64,000 nucleotides of DNA, taken from contig CAIRES010000044.1 of NCBI GenBank assembly GCA_903877645.1, forward strand, positions 1 through 64,000, read 5' to 3'. Every line of letters starts with the position of its first letter. Position 1 is the stretch's first letter. A program made the position numbers and the translations under genes. This DNA is from an uncultured Bacteroidota bacterium. Lineage in GTDB: Bacteria > Bacteroidota > Bacteroidia > Chitinophagales > Chitinophagaceae. A model generated the notes under the pieces. That model was given only the letters and a program-made list of their open reading frames with translations. It was not told the origin of the DNA and did not search any database. Positions 42,303 to 53,100 of the stretch are shown here, one piece after another.

Positions 42303-43934
42303 ATGAATAACGAGACATCCATAAAATATATCTCTTCATTATTAAATGATCCGGGTAAGCTTACCGACGGAGACCAGGGTAGTATTGCCTTGTTCAGGCA
42401 AACGTTCCCGTACTTTCTGCCTGCCCGTTACCTGATCGCATTGGAGTTGCATAGGAAGGTGAATTTTGCCCCTGAAATGCTGTCGGGTATGCAGCCCTAC
42501 ATAGGTGACTGGATGCTGTTTTGCGATTTCATGGAGGCAGGTGTCCATCAAACGAAATACATGCCGCCTCCGGTTGCGACCCCTGCCCCTACTTTTGAAA
42601 CGCAGACTGACAGGGTGGTAGATAAAAAGAAGGTTACGGCACACCCTGAGCCTCTTGTAGCGCCGGTTGCAGAGCAGCCACCTTTAGAGTCCCCTGTGCA
42701 GGTGCCTGCGCCTGTAGCTGAAGCCCCTATAGAGGAGCAGGCTCCAGTACCTGCGCCTGTAGCTGAAGCGCCGATAGAGGAGGTTAAAGAAGAGCAGATA
42801 GAGGCGCCGGTTGCACCTGCGGCCAATGAGGTGCCTGTTTTTGAGCCAATGCAGGCAACAGAGGCAGCCCCGGTATTTGAAGAACAGAACGAACCGGAAT
42901 ACATAGTGCCTCCTGTTGCTTATGAGGCACGCGTACCGGAACTTGTAACGCCCGTAGTGCCTGCCACAGCCAGCGACGCATCTTTTGCAGACATCATAGC
43001 GGCTGCTATAGCCGCCGATGAACTGAAAAGCACGGATGTACCTGCTGTTCCCGAAGAAAAAACGATACCACAGGCTATTGATGAGCCTGAAGTAGTAGTG
43101 CCCGAGGTAGCTATACCCGAGGCTGTCGCCAGCAATACCGAGCCCGTTGTTACTGAGGTGGAGCCCGAGCCTGAGGTGATTGAGCCGGTATACTCATTCA
43201 GGCAGAGCCCGCCGGTATATGCAGAGCCCATAATGTCTCATGCCAGCCAGGATGAGCATACAGAGGATGTGATCATACCACCTGTATACGAAACTACGCA
43301 TACCTCGTCGCCATCCATGTTCATTGCTGATATCAAAGAAACGCTATCCTCGGTTCCTGCACATAAGCAGGCCAAAGAACAACAGATCGAAGAGGCAATA
43401 CCAGAAACGCAACCGGAGCCCCAGCCCGAACAAGTATCAGACCTTGCCGACAGTTCCCTCATCTTCCCTATATATACAGGCGATTACTTCCTGCAGCAGG
43501 GTGAGAAGATACCCGAGGAGATACCCCAGGTAGACGAACTGAAGGTAGAAACCATAGAGGATGATGAAGATAAGTCGCTGATGGTGGTGATGAGCTTCTC
43601 TGAATGGCTGCTGCATTTTAAGAGCTCATCGGAGAAGCAAATAGAGGAAACCAAGGACAAACGCGCCCTGCGCAGTATGTGGCAGAAGGAGAAGCTGGCT
43701 GCCGCCATAGAGGAGGAAAACGAGGAGATACCGGAGAATGTATTTGAAATGGCAGTTAATTCCATATCTAAAGAAGAGGGTTTGGTGAGCGATACATTGG
43801 CAGAAATATATATTAAACAGGGTAAATATGATAAGGCAATTGAGATGTACCGTAAATTAAGTTTGCGAAATCCTCAAAAAAGCATTTACTTTGCCCGCAA
43901 AATAGAAGAAGCTTTAAAGGATAAAGAATCATGA
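42303..43934 (+). CDS. Pro/Glu/Val-rich protein with C-terminal TPR
   Basis: 543 residues without signal or membrane segment. Residues 1-85 form an ordered N-terminal domain (I-A-L-F-R-Q-T-F-P-Y-F-L-P-A-R-Y-L). Residues about 90-410 are acidic, rich in Pro, Glu, Ala and Val, and contain the near-repeated A-P-V-A-E-A-P-I-E-E (DNA repeat at about 42698-42780). The end (about 490-535) is a TPR-like pair: A-E-I-Y-I-K-Q-G-K-Y-D-K-A-I-E-M-Y. Position between lptE and secG is typical for the phylum; a scaffold for envelope biogenesis is a guess. Confidence 0.7.
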   Translation: MNNETSIKYISSLLNDPGKLTDGDQGSIALFRQTFPYFLPARYLIALELHRKVNFAPEMLSGMQPYIGDWMLFCDFMEAGVHQTKYMPPPVATPAPTFETQTDRVVDKKKVTAHPEPLVAPVAEQPPLESPVQVPAPVAEAPIEEQAPVPAPVAEAPIEEVKEEQIEAPVAPAANEVPVFEPMQATEAAPVFEEQNEPEYIVPPVAYEARVPELVTPVVPATASDASFADIIAAAIAADELKSTDVPAVPEEKTIPQAIDEPEVVVPEVAIPEAVASNTEPVVTEVEPEPEVIEPVYSFRQSPPVYAEPIMSHASQDEHTEDVIIPPVYETTHTSSPSMFIADIKETLSSVPAHKQAKEQQIEEAIPETQPEPQPEQVSDLADSSLIFPIYTGDYFLQQGEKIPEEIPQVDELKVETIEDDEDKSLMVVMSFSEWLLHFKSSSEKQIEETKDKRALRSMWQKEKLAAAIEEENEEIPENVFEMAVNSISKEEGLVSDTLAEIYIKQGKYDKAIEMYRKLSLRNPQKSIYFARKIEEALKDKES

Positions 43935-44227
43935 TACCTATTATAACAATACTCATCATTTTGGCCTGTGTGGTACTGGCATTTTTCATTCTGATCCAAA
44001 ACCCAAAGGGTGGTGGCCTTTCCGGCTCATTTGGTGCTGTAAGCTCCCAGGTGATGGGCGTAAAGCAATCATCAGATGTGATGGAGAAAGGCACATGGGG
44101 AGCAATCAGTGTGATCGCAGGATTGTGCATCATTTCTGTGATGTTCTTCTCAAAGCCCGCCGGTGTAGACAATGGCAAGGCTAAGGCGAACACGTCTACC
44201 AGCGCACCAGCTAAGAAAGGCAAATAA
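43931..44227 (+). CDS. secG: Preprotein translocase subunit SecG
   Basis: 98 residues with two membrane helices (about 3-21 and 58-75) around the conserved loop L-I-Q-N-P-K-G-G-G-L-S-G-S-F-G. The C-terminus is a Lys/Ala/Ser tail. SecG assists SecA-driven export through SecYE. Its ATG overlaps the stop of the preceding gene by 4 bp. A clean terminator follows. Confidence 0.92.
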   Translation: MIPIITILIILACVVLAFFILIQNPKGGGLSGSFGAVSSQVMGVKQSSDVMEKGTWGAISVIAGLCIISVMFFSKPAGVDNGKAKANTSTSAPAKKGK

Positions 44228-44245
44228 TCCTCTATTAAGATATAG

Positions 44246-44278
44246 AAAGGGGCTGGGAGCGATCTTTGCCCCTTTTTT
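44246..44278 (+). terminator. Terminator after secG
   Basis: AAAGGGGC (44246-44253) with GCCCCTTT (44268-44275) and a run of six T (44273-44278). It closes the lptE-secG operon. Confidence 0.85.
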
Positions 44279-44279
44279 C

Positions 44280-45368
44280 GTCCCTTCTCCAGCCTGGCCG
44301 CTGCAGGTAACATTACTCTGTAGGATGGGCTGCAATGGTTTCTGTCACCTCATTACTGCCTTGTCTCTCTCCTGTCTCATCTTTGATCATTTTTTGGGCA
44401 TAAATGATGACCCTGGACATGGTAAACGCGAAAAGAATAACAACACCGCTCATAGCAGACCTCCTCTTTTTTTAAGGGTTTATATATTGCCGGTTTTCAT
44501 CGGATAATTATAGTATAGAAAATTTCGTGCCAGATTTGATGGGTGGGGGAATATTTTTATTTGACTTTCTCCCGATCTTTTCGCGTGATGTGCAGAATTG
44601 CACACCCTTATGGCCAGTTTTTATTTCTGCCTGTGAACAGGGAGTAATGAAGCTGGTAATCAATGAATTGGCAAAATAGGTGCCTTTCATTTTTGCTACA
44701 TTCTTGCACATTGTTGCAAAATCGTTGCACACCCATTTGTTTGAATCAGAATTTACAGAATTAAAGAATGAACAGAATGCTGTAATTATGCTCTAACGGG
44801 TAATTTTTCGGGTGGTTATTTGTGCGGATGCAGTATGGGCAGGGACTGCGGCGGATAATGGAAATTACCCGTTTTTACCGATTGCACTCGAGGAAAATTC
44901 CAAATTCCAAATGTAATACCGATAGCTATCGAATCAAATTGAGGATAATAAGCTGGAGAAAGTTCACGCCAACGCCGCAAAGAAATGTGAAAAGTATAGA
45001 TTCTTCACTTTGCGGCTAATGTACAATGCTTTGCGCTCATTCTGAGGCAAACTACGACAAAGGTCTTACATAAATGAATACGAGCCAAGACGTTTTAGTT
45101 ATGGGTGGTTTTATAAAATAGATATAGCAACTGTTGCAATGTAATTCATATATTGCAATGAGATGTGTTACCTGCCCTGCGCGAGCCGGAGAGTCCTTGA
45201 CTCTCCCTCCTTCGCTAAAGCTATGGCGGACGAAGAAAGGAGCAGGAAACTCACCGGGGACATAAACCCAAGATATACTGTAGTGTATACGTCTATTAAT
45301 ATACTGTTTCTTTTATCGATGGGGTGAGGCGATGAATTTGTTTTAATTTAGAAGTATAATTCTATTTT
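44280..45368. other. 1.1-kb stretch without a convincing gene
   Basis: No open frame here looks like protein. Three structured spots are seen. One is an 11-bp inverted repeat at 44796-44872. The second is GCCGCAAAG (44974-44982) with CTTTGCGGC (45008-45016), which encloses GTGAA/TTCAC. The third is GGAGAGTC (45188-45195) with GACTCTCC (45199-45206), followed by the common element TCCTTCGCTAAAGCTATGG and CGGACGAAG. The rest is AT-rich and unremarkable. Confidence 0.6.
44796..44876 (+). ncRNA. Candidate small structured RNA
   Basis: ACGGGTAATTT (44796-44806) is perfectly complementary to AAATTACCCGT (44862-44872). A run of five T (44872-44876) follows directly. The 55-nt interior is G-rich and contains a smaller stem, GCAGT/ACTGC. 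A long closing stem ending in a T-run could be an independent small RNA with its own terminator. No promoter box is plain, and no known family was recognised. Confidence 0.3.
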
Positions 45369-46691
45369 ATGAAAAAGATCATTATTCTTTCATTGCTTAT
45401 TGTTTGTGCGTACGGCGCAGAGGCGCAGATCATCAGCACTATAGCCGGCGGCGGTGCCACATTAGGTGATGGCGGGCCGGCAGTGGATTGTGAACTGCAT
45501 GAGCCACAAGGGATATGTATGGACAACACCGGGAACCTTTATATTGCAGATGCCGGTAACAACAGGATAAGGAAAATAAACACAGCGGGCATTATTACTA
45601 CAATTGCGGGTACCGGCGTAGCCGGGTATAATGGCGATAACATGCTCGCAACTGCGGCACAGTTAAATTATCCTACAAGTATAATAATAGATGAAACAGG
45701 TAATATCTATTTCCCGGATGATCATAATTTTCGTATCCGTAAAATCAATACATCTGGTATCATTACTACCATCGCTGGTAATGGTACGGAAGGGAATAGC
45801 GTTGAAGGAAGTCAGGCTACAGCTACGCAAATTGGCAGTACAGAAGGAATGTGCATGGATAGAGCAGGTAATATCTATTTTGCGGACATCAGATATAGTG
45901 TGATCCGAAAGATCAATACCACAGGTATTATTACCACATACGCAGGTATCGGGACTAATGGATATACCGGGGATGAAGGCCCTGCTACTGCTGCTAAAAT
46001 ACAACCTTTTGGACTTGGTATAGATGCGGTAGGTAACATTTATTCGGCAGAATATCAGAATAACTGCATCCGCAAAATTGATGCAGCAGGTATTATTTCT
46101 ACAGTTGCCGGATCCGGGACACCGGGTTATACTGGCGATGGTGGCAATGCTTCTGTTGCACAATTTTTTCACCCTTCTGCTGTACGCGTGGATGTATATA
46201 ATGATCTCTTCATTGCGGATGGTGATAATCATGTGGTGCGAAAAATCGATCCATCCGGTATTATAACTACTATTGCTGGCAACCATACCAATGGGAATAG
46301 CGGAGATGGCAATGCCGCAACATCAGCTGAACTTTCTTTCGCAACTGATGTAGTAGTAACCAATTCCGGTGATGTCTATATTGTTGATTGGGGTAATAGC
46401 AACGTGCGGTATATCTATACTACGGTTGGTGTAAATACAATAGAACAACCAACAGTAGGAATAGTTATATATCCTAATCCAACTAACGGACATTTTTCAA
46501 TACAAATAAATACTATCTCTGAGCAGGCAAATGTTGTTGTTACTAATGTAATTGGAGAAAAAATCAAAGAATTATCTATTGATTGTAACAGTCCCGAGGT
46601 TGTAAACATAGACGTGCCTAATGGAATTTATTTTATAGAAGCGACAACAAACAGTAATGTATATAGTGGCAAGGTGAATGTGATTAGGTGA
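45369..46691 (+). CDS. Secreted NHL-repeat propeller with T9SS sorting domain
   Basis: 440 residues with a signal peptide ending at GAEAQ. Six similar blades of about 55 residues follow, each with the pattern G-N-I/L-Y-x-A-D, R-I-R-K-I-N-x-x-G-I-I-T-T-I-A-G, which is the NHL repeat. The last 80 residues (V-I-Y-P-N-P-T-N-G-H-F to V-N-V-I-R) are a type A T9SS C-terminal domain. It is thus a surface or released propeller. The blades are so alike that recent internal duplication is likely. Confidence 0.88.
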   Translation: MKKIIILSLLIVCAYGAEAQIISTIAGGGATLGDGGPAVDCELHEPQGICMDNTGNLYIADAGNNRIRKINTAGIITTIAGTGVAGYNGDNMLATAAQLNYPTSIIIDETGNIYFPDDHNFRIRKINTSGIITTIAGNGTEGNSVEGSQATATQIGSTEGMCMDRAGNIYFADIRYSVIRKINTTGIITTYAGIGTNGYTGDEGPATAAKIQPFGLGIDAVGNIYSAEYQNNCIRKIDAAGIISTVAGSGTPGYTGDGGNASVAQFFHPSAVRVDVYNDLFIADGDNHVVRKIDPSGIITTIAGNHTNGNSGDGNAATSAELSFATDVVVTNSGDVYIVDWGNSNVRYIYTTVGVNTIEQPTVGIVIYPNPTNGHFSIQINTISEQANVVVTNVIGEKIKELSIDCNSPEVVNIDVPNGIYFIEATTNSNVYSGKVNVIR

Positions 46692-46910
46692 CCAGTGATT
46701 TATGGTAAGAGTATGTGGCGTGTCTCGCATGTGCAGGTGGTAAGGGGTATTGATTCCCATTGCGATGAGGCAGCAAAGAAAATGGTGGAGGGGATGCCCA
46801 ACTGGCAGCCTGCTGTGTATAAAAACCGAACGGTAAGGTCGGTGGAGGTGTTGCCGGTGTGTTTATATTGCAGTAAGGCGTGCAATACGATTCATTTGAG
46901 TGTTTCCTGT

Positions 46911-46990
46911 TGCGAAATAATGTCACCCCTTCCGGGTTCTATACTTGTTTTGCAATGTGTTTCTATAATAATGCCACCCCTTCCGGGTTA
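46911..46990. repeat. Dispersed repeat, copy A
   Basis: An 80-bp element with AATAATGTCACCCCTTCC, a middle part ending TGTGTTTCTATAATAATG and a second CACCCCTTCCGGG. A close copy is at 60447-60522. Each half ends in a CCCC-TTC-GGG type mini-hairpin. The whole gap 46692-47108 holds no gene. Confidence 0.75.
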
Positions 46991-47108
46991 ATAATTTCAG
47001 CAGATAAATGGTGCCGAGCCACTATTAAGAGCGCAGCTTCTACCAATGACTGCAATGGTTGCATGGGTTTGTAATTATTTTGTAGCTTGTTGGATCAAAG
47101 TACACAAT

Positions 47109-47897
47109 ATGCCTGCAACTACTATAGACGAGGTACTCGCAGAACTGACCGCTATTATTGACGGCAGCATCCGCGCGAACAACAGGGCAGGGTATTTTGC
47201 CGCGCTGTATTACAAGGTGACCTATAGCGTGAAGCAGGGCATAGCCAACAACCAATTTGAGGACGGGCCAAGGATGGAGCGGCTGGATGTAATCTTTGCC
47301 AACAGGTACCTGGCAGCGCATGAGCAGTGGGTGCATAAACAACCAATGACGGGCTCGTGGCGTGTGGCGTTCGAGAATGCGGAGAAGGGATCTGTGCTGG
47401 TATTGCAGCAACTGTTCCTGGGGATGAATGCCCACATCAACCTGGACCTGGGCATTGCTGCAGTGGAGGTAATGAAGGGGCAGGACCTACAGGCCATTAA
47501 CCGAGATTTTGACAGTATCAATGCAGTGATCTCATCACTTACTTACCAGGTGATCCATGAGCTGGACCGGGTATCGCCACTGATGTCAATACTGGGGTTT
47601 CATGATACCAACACCAATTCCATACTTATCCAATTTAGTATAGACAGCGCTCGCGACGGTGCATGGTGCTTTGCCGAAGAACTGAGCAGGGCCACAACGG
47701 GCAGCGACTACGAGGGCTGCATTGCCACAAGGGATAAGAACATCACACAGGTGGCACAAAGCCTGGTGGGTGGCGGTACGCTGCTGAAGCTATCGATATG
47801 GCTGATCCATGTGTTTGAATGGAAGAGCCCGGCGCGCATCATCAAGGCACTGCACGAGTATAAGAAGCCTTATTTGAAGATGGCGCAGATAAAGTAG
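47109..47897 (+). CDS. DUF5995 family protein
   Basis: 262 residues from ATG 47109; a longer frame to 47046 adds a Cys/Trp-rich stretch unlike the family. All-helical, with no signal peptide, and with the blocks N-R-A-G-Y-F-A-A-L-Y-Y, A-N-R-Y-L, L-L-G-x-N-A-H-I-N-L-D-L-G (here F-L-G-M-N-A-H-I-N-L-D-L-G) and D-F-D-S-I-N. The conserved His and Asp could bind a metal. The family has no assigned role. Confidence 0.75.
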   Translation: MPATTIDEVLAELTAIIDGSIRANNRAGYFAALYYKVTYSVKQGIANNQFEDGPRMERLDVIFANRYLAAHEQWVHKQPMTGSWRVAFENAEKGSVLVLQQLFLGMNAHINLDLGIAAVEVMKGQDLQAINRDFDSINAVISSLTYQVIHELDRVSPLMSILGFHDTNTNSILIQFSIDSARDGAWCFAEELSRATTGSDYEGCIATRDKNITQVAQSLVGGGTLLKLSIWLIHVFEWKSPARIIKALHEYKKPYLKMAQIK

Positions 47898-48051
47898 TTT
47901 AATGCCTGGCAGGATGAACGATCTGTTCGGACGGGGTTCCGGCGAATGGCGTTGGTTGTATGTATTACCTGTTCCATGCGAACCGAAGAGTGCCCGTTGA
48001 AGGAGCGAGAGGGGCTCTACAAGGACACAGTTATGAGGGCCTTTGCCACAC

Positions 48052-48315
48052 CTAGTTCAAAGAGCAAGTAGCGACAGATATGTTCGAGCTACTGCCACTC
48101 ATTCCATAAGTGTAATTGTATATCGTCTGGATCGTTTGACATTCGGAATTGGCTTGTGATTTTGTGTCATTAGCGATAGCAGAGTCAACAGTGTAATTGT
48201 TACCGTTGTGGGTAACAGAGCAACGGCATACCCAATTTGACTTTTTGTTGCAAGAGGTTGAAACAAAAATCAGGCTAAATAGCGCTACTAAATAAAGCGG
48301 GAATATCTTTTTCAT
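48052..48315 (-). CDS. Small cysteine-rich lipoprotein
   Basis: 87 residues. The signal F-V-S-T-S-C gives a lipidated Cys at about 22. Behind it are W-V-C-R-C, a Cys near 58 (S-E-C-Q-T) and one near the end (A-T-C-S), so two disulfides are possible. Thr, Ser and Asn are frequent. Such short lipoproteins are common in Bacteroidota and have no known function. It lies alone, 88 bp after the S41 peptidase reads away from it on the same strand. Confidence 0.6.
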   Translation of the reverse strand: MKKIFPLYLVALFSLIFVSTSCNKKSNWVCRCSVTHNGNNYTVDSAIANDTKSQANSECQTIQTIYNYTYGMSGSSSNISVATCSLN

Positions 48316-48402
48316 AATTGGCGTTTTGAGTATTGAATAGAGTATTGTTCAATAACAAATATAATCATAAGTTTTGTTGTAAAAGAGGATGGCTCGAATC
48401 AG

Positions 48403-50052
48403 TTATTTGCCGGTTTTGGCTAATTCGATGGCCCGATCAAGCACTTCATCACGATGCTCGCGTATACCAGCAATGGTAGGGGTTATTTTTATATCAGGTA
48501 CAATGCCGATGCGCTGTGTGGGTGTTCCATCAGGATAGAATACGCCCAGGCCAGTCATCCAGGTTTTGTTGTTTCCCGGTAAGACGATGTTGATCACATC
48601 GCCATCTGCACCTGCGGTCTGGCTGCCTATGCAGGTGACGTTGGGAGCGGTTTTCAGCGCCATACACGTAAATTCCGCATGACTTTGAGTGGAGGCATTG
48701 AATAGCACTATCACTTTACCTTTGTAATAGTGTTTGTTCTTGTAACCACATTTGTAGGTGGTGAATTTAGTGAACATGCCCGGGTGATTTCTCGCCTGAA
48801 TGGTGAACTTGACAAAGGGAGTAGCGTGTGGGTTCAGGTACCTGCATACCTTGTACAACGTGCCGTTGGGATAATTGCGTACGTCAAAAATGATAGCATT
48901 GGTATTGATCATATCCCGCATCACCGACTTTACCTGTTTTTTGGTAAGAGTGCCCATATTTACATAGCCAATATCGCTTTCCAGTATTTTAGATGGGGCT
49001 GACGAGTCTTTTTGGTGGGTATAATGGAGTGCCTGTATGGTATATTTATGAATTGTTTTAGTGGCGGCGACGCCATTTCTTTCATAAGCAATGTTGCATA
49101 CATCGCCGCCACCTGCAAAAATAAGCCCATGTGATGATCTGAGTATGCGGGTAGGTTCATTTGAGGCGCCGTTATAGCGCCTGTATTTAGCCATTATCTG
49201 GGGTATGGTTTGTCCATTTACTTCGGATATTATATCGCCATAGCGAATATCATCCAGAGCAGCCAGTGTGTCGTTGTAAAAGGCTGTAACGATGGCTTTA
49301 TCGTCAATGATATCATACATTATTGGTGGAGTTTTGCCACCGAAGAATTGTGAAGTATACTTATTATAAAGAGCAGCATGGCTATCGTCTATTTTTGCAG
49401 TGAGTTCACGTATGGCGATGTTGTAGGCGATAGTGTCTTTTGCGTCGCGGAAGACGGGGATCATTTCGCCGAGTACATCATTCCATTTGGCATCTATGAT
49501 GTTTTTGTAGGGGTAGAAGTAGTTAATGATGTTCCAGTAGCGGTATAGCGCAAGCAACCTCATACCGGCAGACGGATAAAGGGAGTCTTCGTAAGGATCT
49601 TCATGTTTTAGCCGCATCACTGCGAAGCCAAAGAGCATGCGGTGGGCATAGTGGTTTCTCTTCAATTTGCTGTTGTGCTGTATGGTGCTGAGCAGGGCGG
49701 AGAGGCTATCTGTAAACAGGCTGTGGTCGCTGATCCAGCTTGTATCGAGGTAGTTCGAATACCGGTCAGATTGCGGGGCAGATGAAGTATGGTATTTAGC
49801 CTTGCCGAGCCCTGCTATCCAGTCGAGGTACACTCTGCTGAGTTCCTGTTTATTGTGGGTAGCCAGTACCGGGTCGATATGGTTCATCAATTCTTTGTCC
49901 CAATCCAGTTTTGCTTTGGCTACCACCGGATGGTAGTACTTGAGGAGTCCCCATACTTTGCCCAGTGAGGCTAATTTATCGTTGTCTGAAATGCTTTGTG
50001 CAGAGGCATGAATAGCGAGAAGGAGTAATAAAAGAGTAGTTAGTCTGCGCAT
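48403..50052 (-). CDS. Periplasmic S41-family peptidase
   Basis: 549 residues with a signal peptide ending near HASAQ. An N-terminal helical region (about 25-220) is followed by a PDZ-like part (R-Y-G-D-I-I-S-E-V-N-G-Q-T-I) and the C-terminal processing peptidase core: I-G-Y-V-N-M-G-T-L-T, I-I-F-D-V-R-N-Y-P-N-G and N-A-S-T-Q-S-H-A-E-F with the likely nucleophile Ser. The usual Lys of the S41 Ser-Lys dyad is not obvious in the same place. It probably clips periplasmic proteins near their C-termini. Confidence 0.8.
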   Translation of the reverse strand: MRRLTTLLLLLLAIHASAQSISDNDKLASLGKVWGLLKYYHPVVAKAKLDWDKELMNHIDPVLATHNKQELSRVYLDWIAGLGKAKYHTSSAPQSDRYSNYLDTSWISDHSLFTDSLSALLSTIQHNSKLKRNHYAHRMLFGFAVMRLKHEDPYEDSLYPSAGMRLLALYRYWNIINYFYPYKNIIDAKWNDVLGEMIPVFRDAKDTIAYNIAIRELTAKIDDSHAALYNKYTSQFFGGKTPPIMYDIIDDKAIVTAFYNDTLAALDDIRYGDIISEVNGQTIPQIMAKYRRYNGASNEPTRILRSSHGLIFAGGGDVCNIAYERNGVAATKTIHKYTIQALHYTHQKDSSAPSKILESDIGYVNMGTLTKKQVKSVMRDMINTNAIIFDVRNYPNGTLYKVCRYLNPHATPFVKFTIQARNHPGMFTKFTTYKCGYKNKHYYKGKVIVLFNASTQSHAEFTCMALKTAPNVTCIGSQTAGADGDVINIVLPGNNKTWMTGLGVFYPDGTPTQRIGIVPDIKITPTIAGIREHRDEVLDRAIELAKTGK

Positions 50053-50121
50053 AGTGAGTGTAATGAGTGTTGTGATGTATCAACGGAAATACGCAATATA
50101 TATTATGTCTTTGAGCAATCA

Positions 50122-50151
50122 CAAAAAAGCACCTTCATTGCTGAAGGTGCT
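50122..50151 (-). terminator. Terminator of secA
   Basis: AGCACCTTCA (50128-50137) pairs with TGAAGGTGCT (50142-50151) around TTGC, and the minus strand continues with six T. It lies 29 bp past the secA stop. Confidence 0.9.
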
Positions 50152-50179
50152 ATATGAACTCTTTAACTTAATTAACCAG

Positions 50180-53100
50180 TTAGCTTGACAGCCCTTTGCC
50201 GTGGCAGTTCTTGTACTTTTTGCCGCTACCGCAAGGGCAGTCATCGTTGCGGCCTATTTTGGGGCCTGCCTGAACAGGAGTGCGTTTTACGGGTGGGGCA
50301 TCGGGTGTTTCGGTATAATAGTCTTCTTCGTTGGCTGCATAAGCTTGTCCGCGGGCGTCTACCTGTGCTTTGTTCGTGCGCATTTTGCTCATGTCGGTAG
50401 CCGGCTCGGGACGGCGCGCTTCCTGTGGTGCATCCTGAATAGGTATGCCGGCACGCACGAGGAAGGAAATGATGTTGCGGTTGGTTTCGAGCATCATTTC
50501 TTTGAAGAGCTTGAATGCTTCGAACTTGTAGATCAATAAAGGGTCTTTTTGTTCGTAAGATGCCATACGCACTGATTGACGCAGATCGTCCATGGCACGC
50601 AGGTGGTTCTTCCACGAATCATCTATGATACCCAGCGTGATGTTTTTTTCGAGTGCCTGAACAACGGGATATGCGCCTTGTGCCACAGCTTCCTTCAGTT
50701 GCACCTGGACCTGCATACCACGTATGCCATCTGTAAACGGCACAATGATATTGTCTATACGGTCGCCATTGTCGTTGAGTATCTGGGTGAGGGTAGGGAG
50801 CATCTGCTCGCGCAGGAACTCTGTCTTACGATTGTAATGTTCCTTCACCTGGTGATAAAGTTCCTCTGCTATCACATTCGGGTCAGCCTTTGTGATCTGC
50901 TCGGGAGTCAACTCCGGTTCTACAACCAGGTGCTTCATTACTTCTATCTTGAAAGCATCGATGTCTTTGTCGATGGCGAACTGTTCGGCAAAGCCGAGCG
51001 CTACGGAGTACATGGCATTATCGAGGTCGATAGAAAGACGATCGCCAAACAGGGCGTGGCTGCGGCGCTTGTAAATTACATCGCGTTGCGCATTCATCAC
51101 ATCATCATACTCGAGCAGGTTTTTACGCATGCCAAAGTTGTTTTCTTCTACTTTGCGTTGCGCGCGCTCTATTGATTTGGAGATCATGCTGTGCTGTAAT
51201 ACTTCACCGTCTTTATGGCCCATCTTATCCATAAGTGATGCGATACGCTCGGAGCCGAAGAGACGCATCAACTCGTCTTCAAGGGATACGAAGAACTGTG
51301 AAGAACCGGGATCGCCCTGGCGGCCTGCACGGCCTCGAAGCTGGCGATCGACACGGCGGCTCTCGTGGCGCTCGGTGCCTATGATGGCCAGCCCACCTGC
51401 TTCTTTAACGCCCGGCCCCAGCTTGATGTCGGTGCCACGGCCAGCCATGTTGGTGGCGATGGTAATGGCGCCCGTAAGGCCTGCTTCTCCTACTATCTGT
51501 GCCTCACGTGCATTCTGCTTGGCATTAAGTACGTTGTGCGGTGTTTTCTTCTGCTGCAGCATACGGCTCAGCAATTCAGATACTTCTACGGATGTAGTAC
51601 CTACGAGCACGGGGCGGCCAACGGCACGCAATGCTTCGATCTCGTCAATAACGGCTTTATATTTTTCGCGCTTGGTTTTGTATACGAGGTCCTGCTGGTC
51701 TTTGCGGATGATGTTTACGTTGGTAGGTATGGTCACTACATCCAATTTGTAGATCTCCCAGAACTCGCCAGCTTCTGTTTCGGCAGTACCGGTCATGCCG
51801 CAGAGCTTGTGGAACATACGGAAGTAGTTCTGCAAAGTAACAGTAGCGAATGTTTGGGTAGCGGCTTCGACCTGCACATTTTCTTTGGCTTCGATGGCCT
51901 GGTGCAGGCCATCGCTGTATCTGCGGCCTTCGAGGATTCGCCCTGTCTGCTCATCGACGATCTTCACCTTACCTTCCATTACTACATACTCAATGTCTTT
52001 ATCAAACAGGGTGTATGCTTTGAGGAGCTGCTGTATGGAGTGTATGCGATCCGCTTTGATGGCGTAATCCTGCAGCATGGCATCTTTGCGCTGTAGCTTT
52101 TCTTCGGAGTTTAGCTCTGACTTTTCGATCTCAGCGAGTTCTGTACCTATATCAGGCAGTATAAAGAAAGTAGGGTCTTCGCCCGATCCGGTGATCAGCG
52201 CGGTACCCTTTTCTGTAAGGTCGACACTGTTGTTCTTTTCATCGATAGCAAAATACAGTTCGCTGTCTACCTTAGGCATATTGCGTTGCTGCTCGCCTAT
52301 GTAGTAGTTCTCTGATTTCTGCAGTAATTGTTTGTTACCTTCTTCGCTCAGGAATTTGATGAGGGCACTGTTCTTAGGCAGGCCACGGTAAGCACGGTAT
52401 AAATGAAGGCCACCGGCATCTTTATCGGTCTTGCCATCAGCAATCAGTTTTTTGGCTTCGGTAAGGCTTTGGTTGGTTATCTTCCTTTGTGCCTCGAGCA
52501 GCATTTCTATACGTGGCTTCAGTGCATAGAACTGTTGTTCATCTCCTTTAGGGATAGGGCCGGAAATGATGAGGGGTGTACGTGCATCATCAACGAGTAC
52601 ACTATCCACTTCATCCACCATTGCAAAATGGTGTTTGCGCTGTACCATTTCGTTTGGATGGTGCACCATGTTATCGCGGAGGTAGTCGAAACCGAATTCA
52701 TTATTGGTGCCATAGGTAATGTCGGCGAGGTATGCCTGGCGGCGCTCGAAGGAGTTAGGGTCATGCTTGTCTATACAATCGGTGCGTAACCCGAGCCACT
52801 CGAATAAGGGGCCGTTCCATTCCTGGTCGCGTCGGGCGAGGTAATCATTGACTGTCACGATATGTACTCCTTCGCCGGCAAGGGCATTAAGGTAGGCGGG
52901 TAGGGTAGACACGAGGGTTTTACCTTCACCTGTAGCCATTTCTGCTATTTTGCCTTCGTGCAGTACTATGCCACCTATGAGCTGCACATCGTAGTGCAGC
53001 ATATTCCAGGTAACGGTATTGCCTGCGGCTTGCCAGGTATTCTTATAAATAGCCTTATCGCCTTCTATGCGGATGTTGTCTTTCTCAGTAGCCAGTTCTT

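Noticed and set aside
44508-44732. Open frame of about 74 codons on the minus strand
   Set aside because: Its composition is not protein-like, it has no start signal and no recognisable motif, and it lies in the gene-free stretch.
47898-48051. Short frame of about 28 codons after the DUF5995 gene
   Set aside because: Too short, with no family pattern and no start signals; no support beyond an open frame.
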